This document shows, piece by piece, positions 12,994 through 24,003 of a stretch of 64,000 bases of DNA. The position numbers and the translations under genes are program-made. Below the pieces are notes generated by a model. That model was given only the letters and a program-made list of their open reading frames with translations, made no database searches and was not told where the DNA came from. This DNA is from Flectonema sp. DT1601. Lineage: Eukaryota; Euglenozoa; Diplonemea; Diplonemida; Diplonemidae. Each line of letters opens with the position of its first letter. Position 1 is the stretch's first letter. The DNA lies in assembly GCA_964019425.1 (NCBI GenBank), contig OZ025809.1:975588-1039587 (forward strand), in the 5' to 3' direction.

Positions 12994-13154
12994 AATATGT
13001 TTCTGTTTTTTTTAAAAAAATAAAATATAAGACTTTTACACTTCAACAATCTGTTATTGTTACTTTGTGTGGTTTTGTTTTTACAAACACCACAATAATA
13101 TCAACTCTCATGATTGATCGTTGAATCTAACTTTTTTCATTTCAACAGAAAATA

Positions 13155-13163
13155 ATGAAATGA
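13155..13163 (+). promoter_or_regulatory. Two-codon uORF overlapping a start codon
   Basis: ATG-AAA-TGA at 13155-13163; its stop overlaps the main AUG at 13160 as ATGA. It lies 6 nt after the acceptor AG at 13147-13148, so any mRNA using that acceptor carries it. Initiation at the main AUG would need leaky scanning or reinitiation. Confidence 0.45.
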
Positions 13164-14890
13164 TCCAACGCAGATGGTGCAGTGCAGCTGCAACTGAAAT
13201 AAAGGATGTTTTTCATTCGATCAAAGACGTTGGATACAAAGAGTTAACTGTAAGAAGAAGAAGAGTACTACAGCTGTTAGAGAATGGAGGAGGGGCGGAA
13301 TACTGCGCTGCGATTAAAGGTTTTCAAATGAGAAACATGCCTGCAAGAGTTGAACAAGTACTGACACTCGGTAGGATACGAGGAGTTAAATACTCAACTC
13401 CATCACAACAACGAATAGTTGAACTCGCTGAAGCTGAACTCCTCAGCTCAAAGGATTTAAAAAGCGGTGATGTCATAACAAAAATAAAAGGATTTGGTGC
13501 GAAGCGACACTACATTCGAAAGAAACTCGAAGAATGGCCGATTAATAAACTTCTTCCTTTATTAGATACTTTACAATATCAACCTTCTGCTAGTGAGATG
13601 AGGGAAATCACAATCAAGTGTTCGACTATTGATATCAATCATACAAAGAAAGTAGTCTCTCGCATTCCATCATACAACCCTTCAGTTGTAGAGAGAGGAC
13701 TATCTATGGGAGGTAGAAAACTTTGTGACATTATCGGGATTATTGAACTACTTGAGTCACCACCATCTCAACGAGCAGAAGATCTGATATGGGCTGCCAT
13801 AGGATTACCAAAACATATATTTCCTCAACTATTCCACATCCTGTGGAGTAGAGGACAAACTATAAACAGAGAAACAATTATGTTCTACTCATCCGTTTAC
13901 AGCGACAGGGAAGCTTTAGATGTCGCGTTGGGAATGACTGATTCCGATGATATAAAACTACAGCTGTTGTCTTATCATATGCAGTTCTATGCGGTGTTGG
14001 GAGATAGTGCCAAAGCGACATCAATTTATGACAACCGTCCATGGTATAAATATACCGCACAGATGCAATGGAAGTTAGCTGAGGCTGCTTTAGTTGATTT
14101 ATTATTCTCAGGTAAGGAACTATCATATGTGATGGATAGCATTATGAAACCTTACAAACTGAATGGTCCTGTCATAGCATTGTCAATAGCAAAGCGTTGT
14201 CTTGGTGAGAGACGTGGAGCACTTTACGCTCTCAGTAGCTCTTTCTTTGATCCTTTTATATCTCACACTGTTAAGAATACTTTGAATCATAATATATTAC
14301 CGGAAGCTATTCGAAAGCTATTTGCTGCAGCTGTGTGTGAAATAAAGGATCTTCGAGGAGGAGGTTTGTTCTTCGACAGCAGTAATTGTTCTTCTGACAT
14401 CCACACTAAAAGTGTTTCTATGTTAAAACAGCTAATCGATTATCATAAAACTTTAATTCGAACTGGGTACGCAACTACTGCTGCAGCAACACTTCAGGTT
14501 CTCTTAGGAATGCTACTTCCAGATTTAAAATCAAGCGCATCATTGTTGAGAACATTTTTCTCCCAACCGATTCCAGCATCCTGCGTTGTATATTTAGCTG
14601 ATGTACTGCCAATTGTTCTGACACTCAATGATTTGGGTCATCATGTACCTCTTAATTATATTAGGGAAGCTGTTCCTTTATTTGATGTTTGTACTTCAGT
14701 TATACCCCCTCACCCTGATGAATTATTGTTCACGTCATTCCCTGTAGTTAGAGAGTACGTAAAAAGCTGTTCTTTTTATGGTGGATTTGACATAGCTCTT
14801 GAAGCAATTACAACGGCATCAGAAAACCCTGATGTGAATATACTTGAAGAGGATTGTATTGTTTGTGAGCTTCTACTGAATTGTATTTAA
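13160..14890 (+). CDS. Unknown helical-repeat-like protein, probably mitochondrial
   Basis: 576 aa. The first in-frame AUG is 13160, because the open frame upstream has only TTG; the acceptor AG at 13147-13148 (TTTCAACAG) puts it near the mRNA end. The N-terminus MIQRRWCSAAATEIKDVF is Arg-rich, without acidic residues in the first dozen, and resembles a mitochondrial targeting peptide. The body is nearly all alpha-helical in character, with repeated hydrophobic helices and small residues (for example LQLLSYHMQFYAVLGDSAKA, WKLAEAALVDLLFSG), reminiscent of PPR/TPR-type solenoids but without clear repeat consensus. An organellar RNA or translation role is possible but inferred only from this resemblance. 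Confidence 0.75.
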   Translation: MIQRRWCSAAATEIKDVFHSIKDVGYKELTVRRRRVLQLLENGGGAEYCAAIKGFQMRNMPARVEQVLTLGRIRGVKYSTPSQQRIVELAEAELLSSKDLKSGDVITKIKGFGAKRHYIRKKLEEWPINKLLPLLDTLQYQPSASEMREITIKCSTIDINHTKKVVSRIPSYNPSVVERGLSMGGRKLCDIIGIIELLESPPSQRAEDLIWAAIGLPKHIFPQLFHILWSRGQTINRETIMFYSSVYSDREALDVALGMTDSDDIKLQLLSYHMQFYAVLGDSAKATSIYDNRPWYKYTAQMQWKLAEAALVDLLFSGKELSYVMDSIMKPYKLNGPVIALSIAKRCLGERRGALYALSSSFFDPFISHTVKNTLNHNILPEAIRKLFAAAVCEIKDLRGGGLFFDSSNCSSDIHTKSVSMLKQLIDYHKTLIRTGYATTAAATLQVLLGMLLPDLKSSASLLRTFFSQPIPASCVVYLADVLPIVLTLNDLGHHVPLNYIREAVPLFDVCTSVIPPHPDELLFTSFPVVREYVKSCSFYGGFDIALEAITTASENPDVNILEEDCIVCELLLNCI

Positions 14891-15168
14891 ATAGTTTCGA
14901 CGGTTCAAGGGTGCTCCCCGGACGATCATCACAAGAGTGGCAACGCAAGCAACCCTTTTCATAGAAAAGGAATTTGAACACATGCGTGTTTCAAAGTAGC
15001 TAATTGTTTTGTTTTGACCTCATTATACATCTTAACTTCTCTTCAGTTGATATCATCAATGCAGTGAAGTGAAGTGAATGACAACTACTAAAGTAATTGA
15101 AGAGACCTCTACCGCAAACAGACATTGCTTCAATTAGGTTATATTTCACAGCCGGCTGGGTACTCTCT

Positions 15169-15255
15169 ATGACAATAACAAAATGGGGAATAAAACTAGT
15201 ATTCCGAAGCCAATACATTTTGAAGCGTCTCCAGATGGGTTGGCGGAGAATATGA
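15169..15255 (+). promoter_or_regulatory. Overlapping upstream ORF
   Basis: An AUG at 15169, 14 nt before the main AUG at 15183, opens a 28-codon frame in another register that stops at 15253-15255 inside the coding region. It lies after the acceptor AG at 15150-15151. Unless another acceptor is used, ribosomes would meet this AUG first, which predicts low or regulated translation of the downstream protein. Confidence 0.4.
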
Positions 15256-17790
15256 TGAGCGCTCCACATGACGTTGTGTGTGAATTAGGAGGTCAGAGAA
15301 TACATCTCGGAGTGGATGCTTTGAGTGAAGATAAACGAAAGCATATGTTGGAAGAAGAAATTAACTATCAAAAGAAGAGGGTTGAGGCTTTGCGAAAATC
15401 GCAGTCGAATACTCACGCAGACCCAAACTCCATATCAGGGAAGGAGAGCGATATTGAAAATCGCGGTGACGATGAAGAAGCAGTATCAACAACAACACCA
15501 ACACCTCGATCTGCTCCGTTTGTTGTTCTTCCAGATCCTGATAGTGGTCAGGCAGCATATTCAGTAGTCCAATCAAGTAGTGATTATTTATTTGTTCCAT
15601 CAAGGACAACTCACAGACGAGCAAGTATCGTACCTGGTAACAGTAATTCTGCTGATGAATATCTGGAACAGGATCTTCAAATAAAGAGAGCTGCATTAGA
15701 ATCTGACATTTGTGAAATAGCAGGTGTTCAACCCTTCTCTTTGAGAGTTGATAAAGAGTTACAGCCAGCGTTAACTAGTTGGGATTTCAATTCGATTTTT
15801 AATACACTTCCGTCGCAACCAACACCTGAGGAAGCATCTCACTTGTCGGTGTCATTAATGGACGATCCTGAAGCTGTTGAAAATGAAATTGTTTTGTTTC
15901 CAAAGAGGGCTCCAGTCTGTCACCTTTCAACGATTGCTGCTGTTGTTGTTATTCCAATTGCAGCCGTGATTCATGAAATAGAAAAGCAATTGGAAAGACA
16001 ACAAGAGATTGATCAACAAACACAATTTCTTATCGAAAAGCATATCAAAGAATTGCAATCTGTTGAAGACGAAGAGCAGACAAATCGACCCCTCATTGCT
16101 ACGGAAGAAGATGAAGCAATTGTTCATGCGAGCTCGTTCTTTAAGGAGGGTCTGTCTCGACTCCGACTTTTTAATAAACTACCAGCAGCCATACCAGGGT
16201 CAAGACTTACACCAGAATCGATATCCAAGTCATCACTTTTACTAAACCCTAGTGGTACTAGCCCATCAGTATCTCCTGCACGTACACCTCGTGAATTACA
16301 CGATCAAATGATTGCTCAAGAGAAGGAAAGAGTAGCTCAACAACAAGAGTCACTTCATATATTCTTAGCTCCTATTCAATCTGATGAGTCTCGTGGGAGG
16401 GATGAAATATCTGCTGAGGTGCGAAGTGTGTTGGGAGAGATGTCTATCGAGTTCCAACAACAACATTCAAAGTTAAAGTCTGCTGAAGATCTTCTCGCTA
16501 AACAAGAAGTAGATGAATTAATAGATAAAGTAAACACTAGTTTGGTAACCTCATCACCTAGTGCTCCATCTGTTCCTCCACAAGATACAGAAGACGTGGT
16601 AGAACCAACTGATACTCCAACTGCACTTCCTAAAGCTGTCACCAGCTCTGAAAGTAATAAAACAAAACACACCCGCAAGAACGTACTCGCTAAGAAACTG
16701 AATACTTGGAAACAACAATATAAGGTATGCACTTCTTTTATGAGAACTCGCGGAGTTCATTTCATCCTTAGCTTGCTAATATCACAAAAATAACAAACAG
16801 GATGAGCACGGTAAGATGCCAACTAAAAAGAGACTTCTCGCAGATGAATCAATCTCTGATGTGTACCAGGAATACTTACTTTTGGAGAAAGAGGTCGGAA
16901 AGAAGAAGAAAAAAGGGAAAGAAACGCCGCAGATTAATTCTGATGAGAGCCCAAACGAGACAATTAGAACCAGCGGATGGGAAGAGTCTGAAAGTGCAGT
17001 AGTTTCTAATCAAACAGTAGTGTTGAGTCCAATTGATGGAGCGTTAGCATCAACAGCATTACCTCGATATGTTAGTGAAGAGTCACCAACAGATGAAGTA
17101 CCTCAAGAACATGAATTAGTTGAGGAGTCTAATCCAACTGAGATGGTTACCAATAAGTCTGAATCACCTGAAATAGAATCACAACAACAATCAAATACTC
17201 GTTATCAGGGAACAGAAGAAGATTCTCCAACTGTTCCAATGGAAGTAAATAATATGATCACCACAACTGTTTCAAATGAGGAAGACGCAAAAGATCCAAA
17301 AACAGCACCTTCTGGAGACGGAGAACAAGTAGAGAATTCTCGTTATTCAGCTGTTGTTATTTCCCCAAGTCACGATGACCAAGAAGAAGCTACCGTAGAG
17401 GAACCTGATACACCACTTGACAACAATACTGCTCCGACTTTGAAATCTAGAAAAAACGCTCTCGCAGCTCAACTAAACACTTGGAAAGCTTCATACACAG
17501 AAACACACGGATCTGCTCCTACTAAGTCTTCTCTTCGTAATGACCCTTCTATCTCAAGTGTGTATGCAGAATATGAACAAGTTATGAAAGAATTAAAGGA
17601 ATCAAAGCAAGACAAAGTAAAGAAGAAGAAAACCCCGTCACGCAAAGCCGTTGTTATAAAACAACTGAATGAGTGGAAGGCCAACTTTGAAAAGGAACAC
17701 GGCAAGGTTCCAACAAAGAAAGACATGAATACTGGTGACGATGACATTAGAACTCTTTACTCAGAATATCTGGAGCTTAGTAAGAAATAA
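15183..17790 (+). CDS. Putatively N-myristoylated protein with three Sld2/FAM13-like repeats
   Basis: Two exons (15183-16724, 16801-17790) and a 76-nt phase-0 intron, 843 aa. The N-terminus MGNKTSIPK fits an N-myristoylation site (Gly2, Ser/Thr6). A long acidic, Ser/Thr/Pro-rich, apparently disordered middle contains coiled-coil-like stretches (EIEKQLERQQEIDQQTQ). The C-terminal part carries three ~45-residue repeats near residues 497-545, 730-775 and 794-843. Each follows L-x(2)-W-K-x(3)-x-x-x-HG-x-x-P-T-K, then a short acidic stretch and (L/V)Y-x-EY. This pattern resembles the conserved N-terminal motif of Sld2/RecQ4 and a C-terminal motif of FAM13 proteins. Intron position splits repeat 1 between QQYK and DEHG. 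Function unknown. Confidence 0.85.
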
Positions 17791-18181
17791 ATGACACACT
17801 CTACTGCATCAATACGTAGCCTACTTGTTGTATTCTGTAATTGCGAATCAATTTTGAGATCCTTTGATGGAATCTTCGGGACGGTAATCTGTCGTCACTC
17901 GTCGTTAATTTATGTGATTAGTTGTTTGTTTGTTTTAATCTGAAAAGAGGAGACGAACTTATTAATAATACTAACCACTACCGAGAGTTCTGTTTTTTTC
18001 GTTGTGTTGATTTGTTCAAACCTTTCCATTACCATGAATTGGATATGATGAAAAACTGTTGTGTTAAATAACGTTGAATGAGTTTTATTTATTTTACTCA
18101 GATCAAATATGAACCAGAAGAGAACGTACCTTGGAATGTGGTTAATTTTTATTAAATATATTTATTTTCCTTACAGCTCAC
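17791..18181. other. Spacer
   Basis: No coding region. It ends in a T-rich stretch and an acceptor TTACAG with AG at 18175-18176, leaving a 5-nt leader before the MGCC protein. Confidence 0.5.
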
Positions 18182-18946
18182 ATGGGTTGTTGTATATCAG
18201 ATCACTGCCCAGACGACGAAGACGGACTTCCGAGATTCGCTCAAATCAAAAGTCGGAGTTGTCTTCTTCATCAACGGCCGAATGACTTTAAAGGATTCGT
18301 GAAGTCATCAAACTGCTGGGTGAGAGTCACTCGGGGGACAGATGTTACGGTCCTTGAAAAGCGAGGGCTTTACTCTCACGTAGAAGTCCACGGAATGTTA
18401 GGATGGATAAGGTCCTCAATAATAACACATGTTAGCCGTTTAGAAGTAAAATTAAAAAGAAGACTTGCCTTAGTAATATTATGGATAATGAATATGAATG
18501 AAATAGGAGGCAGCTCTGCCGTGAGCCTTTTAACATTTCTAACACCTGGTATTGTCCCTTGGTGGTTAGTTAATGATTCTGATCAACTACCAAAAATAAA
18601 AACTTTACCAGTCGATAGAGCAACTGGAGTAGTCAGTTGTTATATTCGATCACTGCCAGTACCACCTCCTCGTGATAACCCTGCTCCTGTGGTAGTAGAA
18701 CCTGGTTATGTACCTACGAGGTCAACTGTTATCGCATCACGGATAGATACGAAGTTAATAATTAATGGAAAGGTCTTTGATGCTGATCCATTCCGACCTG
18801 TTGATGTTCTCGCATGGCGAAGCGGAACAGTCTTCCCAGCAGGCGATATTCCGTCCTTTGCTTGCCCACAGGTGCTTCCAGAAGATAGTGACACTCGTTG
18901 GGCTCTTCCAGCTTCTGCACAATTCTGTCGGAGGAAGACGGGTTAA
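18182..18946 (+). CDS. MGCC protein with SH3-like domain, putatively dually acylated
   Basis: 254 aa in one exon. The N-terminus MGCCISDHC fits N-myristoylation of Gly2 with palmitoylation of Cys3/Cys4, predicting plasma or flagellar membrane anchoring. Residues ~44-85 (CWVRVTRGTDVTVLEKRG, YSHVEVHGMLGWIRSSII) have the strand pattern of an SH3b-like barrel. The remainder is Pro/Val-rich and not recognised; a hydrophobic stretch (LALVILWIMNM ... AVSLLTFLTPGIVPWW) around 100-130 might be a membrane hairpin or retained intronic sequence, and I cannot decide. It follows another MG- protein, but no functional link is shown. Confidence 0.72.
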   Translation: MGCCISDHCPDDEDGLPRFAQIKSRSCLLHQRPNDFKGFVKSSNCWVRVTRGTDVTVLEKRGLYSHVEVHGMLGWIRSSIITHVSRLEVKLKRRLALVILWIMNMNEIGGSSAVSLLTFLTPGIVPWWLVNDSDQLPKIKTLPVDRATGVVSCYIRSLPVPPPRDNPAPVVVEPGYVPTRSTVIASRIDTKLIINGKVFDADPFRPVDVLAWRSGTVFPAGDIPSFACPQVLPEDSDTRWALPASAQFCRRKTG

Positions 18947-20846
18947 TCAATTTCAGTTACTTCCTTCTGTCAAAATATTAAAGAAGTGGTTGGTGTTGTT
19001 CATTTCTAACTAAATTACATTGGTTTTTTTTTTTTTTAATTATTCTATTTATTGTTTTTTTTTTCTCTCGTTATGGTATTGGGATCCTATTTTTTTTATT
19101 TTCCCCCTGAAGACAATCTTTCTTTTCCCTCTTTTACTTCCAATCCCGTCGCCTCCGGGAAGTTTAATTGTAGTGACTAGCCAGGCAGGGCATTTTGATT
19201 TACATTTGTGCCAGCTGGGGGGAGTGGAGTGTAGCGAGGGAATGGCACTTTGCCACTTACCGGCTGTTGACCGTAAATGCGGGTTATCACGTTTCCTTTT
19301 TGTTTTAGGTTTTTTGTTAGTGGTTAGATGTGCTGCGTTTATTTATTTCACAACGTGTTTCGCCATCTTGAACTACTTTTAATACAGTTTTCGTATCATC
19401 AAATACCAGTATATACGGCTATTAACAGAGAGTCGCCCCTTCCTGGTGTTCGTCTTTTTCTATGGTTAATTTTCAAGACAATATAATGTATTAATTAAGT
19501 ACTCATGAGTTTTATAAAAAGCTGTTACGGTAACATAGGCAAGTGGCGCTCAACTATGTTCACGTGGCCTCCAATTATTTATTTATTTATTTGCAAGTCA
19601 TTTACTACGCTGCCGCTGACAGTCAAGATTGTCGGAGAAATTGTTGTTCCTTTTGAGCTTGAAAATACAGTATCAAATTACCCCCTCTTAAAAACAATAC
19701 ATTGAACTCGAATGATTAATTCTCTTTATAATAAATAAAACCCAACAAAGGGTTCGTTACCAACGAAAGAGATTGATAATGGGAAGTTCCTCTAACTGAT
19801 TGTCGAGTACTCTCTAAATTGGTTTTTTTTTTCTTCTTTTCTTTCTTCAGGATTCGAACATCTGTTTTGTTTTAGTTTCTGATAAAAAAAAAAAAAAATT
19901 TTTTTTTTTCCACAACCGATATAGTCTGGCAGCGCACACATGCCTCTAGTTTGTGTTCTTTTTCGTTTCACGAACTGAATTACATAAAAAACAGATAATT
20001 ATATCCTCTATTGGTTATTACACCATTGAACGGCTAACGGTTTTTCGTGCGCAATCAATACAAGCGTGTTAGTACCTTCCCTTTCTCAACCCCCCAACCC
20101 AGTACGGTTATATACTGGTGCGGAACATCACCGCAAACACGTAGATAAGTTTAAAAAGAAGTGGGAAAGACGTCTCTTCTATTGGTGGTGATTCAGTAAT
20201 CACAACGTTGTTATGATCGGGAGCATCCAAGACTTCAAACTGACTTATCATTTTATTCTGACCTTCCTTACAGATTGATATAGCTATTCGTGTTGTCCAA
20301 AACTTTGTGATACTTTTCTTTAAAAGCCTTTCGGTAAGCCCCTTCCTATATTGGGACAATTAGGTGAAAGGTCTGATCATGTTCCGAGTTTTTTTAATAT
20401 TTATTTTCTGTGGCATGACGGCGGTAAACACGTGTAATTATTTCATGAAGAAAGGTTTTTAAAAATAGAATAGAAAATGATATTTTATTTATTACTACGA
20501 TCTCCTGATCATTTCTTTTTTTTTTTTTCAATTCCACAGTGAATTGATTCTTGCAGCCGAAACTCTAAAACACAATCTTTGTAATTGGATCTTTTACTGG
20601 TGTGGGTTACCCAGCCGGAGTTTTCAGTTCTGGACTTGTAACAAACTTCGTATAGTCACTGAAGAGTCTGGGTAAGAATACATTCGAGGAAAGTTTTTTT
20701 TTTTTTTTTAATTTATCCCGAAACCCAACCATTGCGTGATTGATGTCCTTACGACTTGTTTTATTTATTTATTTTTTTTGATAATTTTTTTTCCCAGCTA
20801 AAATAGCAACACCTAAGTTAGGGAGTGAAAGCTATAGAAAAAACTT

Positions 20847-20913
20847 CTTCTATGGTTCACCCCGTGTTTTTTCTTTTTAATTTCCCGTTCTTAAAAAGGA
20901 TGCTATTTCTGGA
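20847..20913. repeat. Dispersed repeat, copy 1
   Basis: Shares CTTCTATGGTT(C/T)ACCCCGTGT at its left and GGATGCTATTTCTGGA at its right with 28056-28110, separated by a variable T/C-rich middle. It is a short interspersed repeat of unknown type. Confidence 0.7.
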
Positions 20914-21928
20914 CCAACACAAGGCAGGTATTTTGTTTATATTTATGACAACAAGTTAAGAAGTTGGGGGCAGTAGTGGTTACGTCTTCTTCGTTCTCTT
21001 TGTTGTTAAATACAGTTTGCAAACGACATCAGTACAATCAGATAAAATAGAAAACTGACAATAACATACTGTGTTTACGATGTCCTGTCAGCCTTCTAAA
21101 TCCTAGAAATCCTAACAAGATTGAGTCTACTTTTGTTGCTGTTGTCTCGTAGCTTAGCTCTGTAGAGTTATCCTGATACTCAATAGTTTGTTGTATCAGT
21201 GATAGACAATAAGTAACGTAATGGGTTTCTTTATCTGTTCACTGTTTAAGGCTTTGTACGTATTGAAGTAAATGCGCAGTACTTATTTCCCAATGCTTGC
21301 AAGCTTCAGATCTTTTTCATTTTCTTATTAACGTTTCAACCGAGTTGGTTATTTGCAGGGCCGCTGATTCCCTTCAGAAAAGTTTTAATTGTGAATGATG
21401 GCTATAATAACGTACACAAGAGGTACTCAATCATTATTCACTTGGCCTCTCTTTGCGGTATTTTACTTTGATCGCTTTCTACTCTGCCTCTGACGGCTTA
21501 GTTATTTTATTTTTACTTCCTAGTTTTTTAGTACCTCGACAAAAAATTATCAATTTACTCTTTTCTTGTGGCTTCTTAGCACTTAATCTTCTATAATGAA
21601 TAAATATATGATGCTATGTATTTTTTTCTGTTGTTATTATTTAAACCTTTTTGAATAATCGAAAGCAGTGCGTCCCTCAAAGGATTCGTGATTAGGAAAC
21701 CTTCACTGCTGGCGATGTTTTTTTTAATATTTTTTGTTTATTTCTCCCATTATTAATAATAACATAATAAAATAATAAATCGATAATAATATATATATTT
21801 TTTTTTTCCTCTGCTTCTGAAGTTCAAGAACACTGTAGTTAACTGAAATTATAAACTCATATTTTAACTGAAAATATAATAAATCGATTTTTAAACCTCC
21901 TTTTCACTTTTTTTTTTTTTTTTTTCGT

Positions 21929-22555
21929 AAGTAATTATCATTCTCTCATTTTATCTAAACTCTCTACGTTTTGCTAACTTGCGTAAGATTTTTGATGTAA
22001 TCTCGTGGGTCTTTCCATGAGCCGCGTGGATACGTTTTTTAAATAATTTCATTTAATTTATACACAATGTATTTAACGGCTTGTGCAGATGACGAGGCTG
22101 GAGAAGAAACTACTCAGATTAAGAGCGTGCGCCAGTAATACTGTCTGCGATTAGCAAAACATATAAGGCTTATCTGAATGGTTTTTTTTTTTCTCTTTTT
22201 TTTTATCAGGGTTGTACGTATCAAAGAGGGAGGAAGAAATTAAAAAAAAAAAAAAAAACTGTTTTTTTTATTTCCTTTTTTTTTTTTTTTTTTTTTTTTA
22301 TATTTCCCCCAAAACACAGTCTTTTGATTAGTATTGTCCCGAAGCAGTCGTTAGGTAATACCTGTGGTGGTTTACTTGACGATTCCTGTGATAAATAAAA
22401 GATTTCAGATTTTTTTTTAATTTTTTTTAATTCTTTGTAATGATATCAACCAAAGATATCATATTTACAGTCATGTTTTACTACTACCTTGATGTCTTTC
22501 TATGGTAGTAATGTTAACGTGGTACGAGGTTTGATCTAGCCGCCCATCGTTGGAG
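21929..22555. repeat. Direct duplication, copy 1 (about 0.63 kb)
   Basis: Long stretches are identical to 22946-23494, beginning AAGTAATTATCATTCTC and ending GCCCATCGTTGGAG. Differences are mostly homopolymer length plus a replaced central part around 22040-22205. A preceding AT-rich block (TAATAAATCGATTTTT) is also duplicated at about 21881 and 22637. No coding sequence is seen. Confidence 0.92.
22090..22185. repeat. Diverged dispersed repeat, copy 1
   Basis: This block, present in copy 1 of the 0.6-kb duplication but lacking from copy 2, is similar to 54111-54222: GGAGAAGAAAC near the left, TGTCTGCG in the middle and TCTGAATGGTTTT at the right. The likeness suggests an old short mobile repeat. 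Confidence 0.5.
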
Positions 22556-22740
22556 CATATAATCTAACTTTATATTTTTTTGATTTAGTGCACTCTCTTT
22601 ATAATAAACTCATATTTTTTTAAAAACTGAAATTATAATAAATCGATTTTTCAACCTTCCTCCCCACCACTTTTTTTTTTTTTTTTCCCGAAGAAAAAAA
22701 AAAAAAAAAAAAAAAACCCTCTTTCTGATTGAGGTAAGAA

Positions 22741-22890
22741 GTATATGGATTACTCTCGAAACCTAAATAGTTACTTTATTATGCTAAGTTACGCATCACC
22801 CGTAGTCAACTGTGTCTGAAACTAATGTTAAATTGTTTTTTATGTTTTTATGAAACAACGCAGTTGTGGATTTTACAAAATCGAACATAC
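22741..22890. repeat. 150-bp interspersed element, copy 1
   Basis: Begins GTATATGGATTACTCTCGAAACCT and ends AAAATCGAACATAC. It is about 85% identical by eye to 27480-27623. It sits between the two copies of the 0.6-kb direct duplication. Confidence 0.85.
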
Positions 22891-22945
22891 AAACTCCCTC
22901 CTCCTGATCCTGTTGAGTAGTCTGATAACAAAAGTGTTTCCTCTG

Positions 22946-23494
22946 AAGTAATTATCATTCTCTCATTTTATCTAAACTCTCTACGTTTTGCTAACTTGCG
23001 TAAGATTTTTGATGTAATCTCGTGGGTCTTACCGTGAGCCGCGTGGACACACTTTTAAAAAAAAAAAAAAAAAAAAACTCTAATTTTATTTATACCCTTT
23101 GCTTAATGTATATAGCGGCTTCTGCAAATCTTTTTTTTTTGTTTTTCTTCCCTTTTTTGTCTATTCATGTCAGAGTTGTACGTATCAAAGAGGGAAGAGG
23201 AAATTAAAAAACTGTTTCTTGTTTCCCTTTTTTATATATTTCCCCCAAAACACAGTCTTTTGATTAGTATTGTCCCGAAGCAGTCGTTAGGTAATACCTG
23301 TGGTGGTTTACTTGACGATTCCTGTGATAAATAAAAGATTTCAGTTTTTTTTAAAAAAAAAAAAAAAAATTCTTTGTAATGATATCAACCAAAGATATCA
23401 TATTTACAGTCATGTTTTACTACTACCTTGATGTCTTTCTATGGGAGTAATGTTAACGTGGTACGAGGTTTGATCTAGCCGCCCATCGTTGGAG
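22946..23494. repeat. Direct duplication, copy 2 (about 0.55 kb)
   Basis: Second copy of 21929-22555. It includes a block of over 80 bp without visible change starting near 23250 (CTTTTGATTAGTATTGTCCC). The high identity suggests a recent duplication or ongoing gene conversion. Confidence 0.92.
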
Positions 23495-24003
23495 TATGTA
23501 GTCCATTTTGAGACCTTTGCTTCGTCGGGTGAGTTACACGTAATTTATTGAATTGACGAAACCGTTCCCCTCTTATAGGAAATTAAACTCCTGCGTTTTT
23601 TTCTAATAATTTATTATTCTTTTTTTTTCTTTTTTTTCTATCTAATTCCCCTTCCTATGGCGATTTACCGCCTACACCTAAAAATACTTGCCCTTGTTTA
23701 TTGGTATTGTTTGCTAAAGTTGGTCCTTTCGAGTTTATGTGTCTGAGGCAATTATGAATTATATTTATCTACTCAACACAGATTATAATGAAGAGTAGCC
23801 GCTACAGGTTGGGGTGTGCTGAACTCGGGGGTTGTTGTTTTTTGCTGTTTAATAACTTATATATTTTTCTTGTCATCACAGGGTGAAGGGAGACACAAAA
23901 CACGTCGTAGAAGCTGCCGATAGCGGCGCTTGCGAAAGTGTCTCAAGAATTAAATCGGACCAGCCTGTCATCGTTCTCGGCAACAACACCGAGTTCGATA
24001 AGA

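Larger units (their letters stand above)
18947..24003. other. 5-kb gene-poor, repeat-rich spacer
   Basis: No coding region is supported. The stretch holds many poly-T/poly-A runs (for example 22271-22299, 22686-22716), AT-rich patches and several duplicated segments listed separately. It ends in a T-rich tract and an acceptor TCATCACAG (AG 23880-23881) with an AUG-free 122-nt leader up to 24004. Confidence 0.6.

Noticed and set aside
19845-19865. GGATTCGAAC as possible - strand B box
   Set aside because: Flanking bases do not pair and no cloverleaf can be built.
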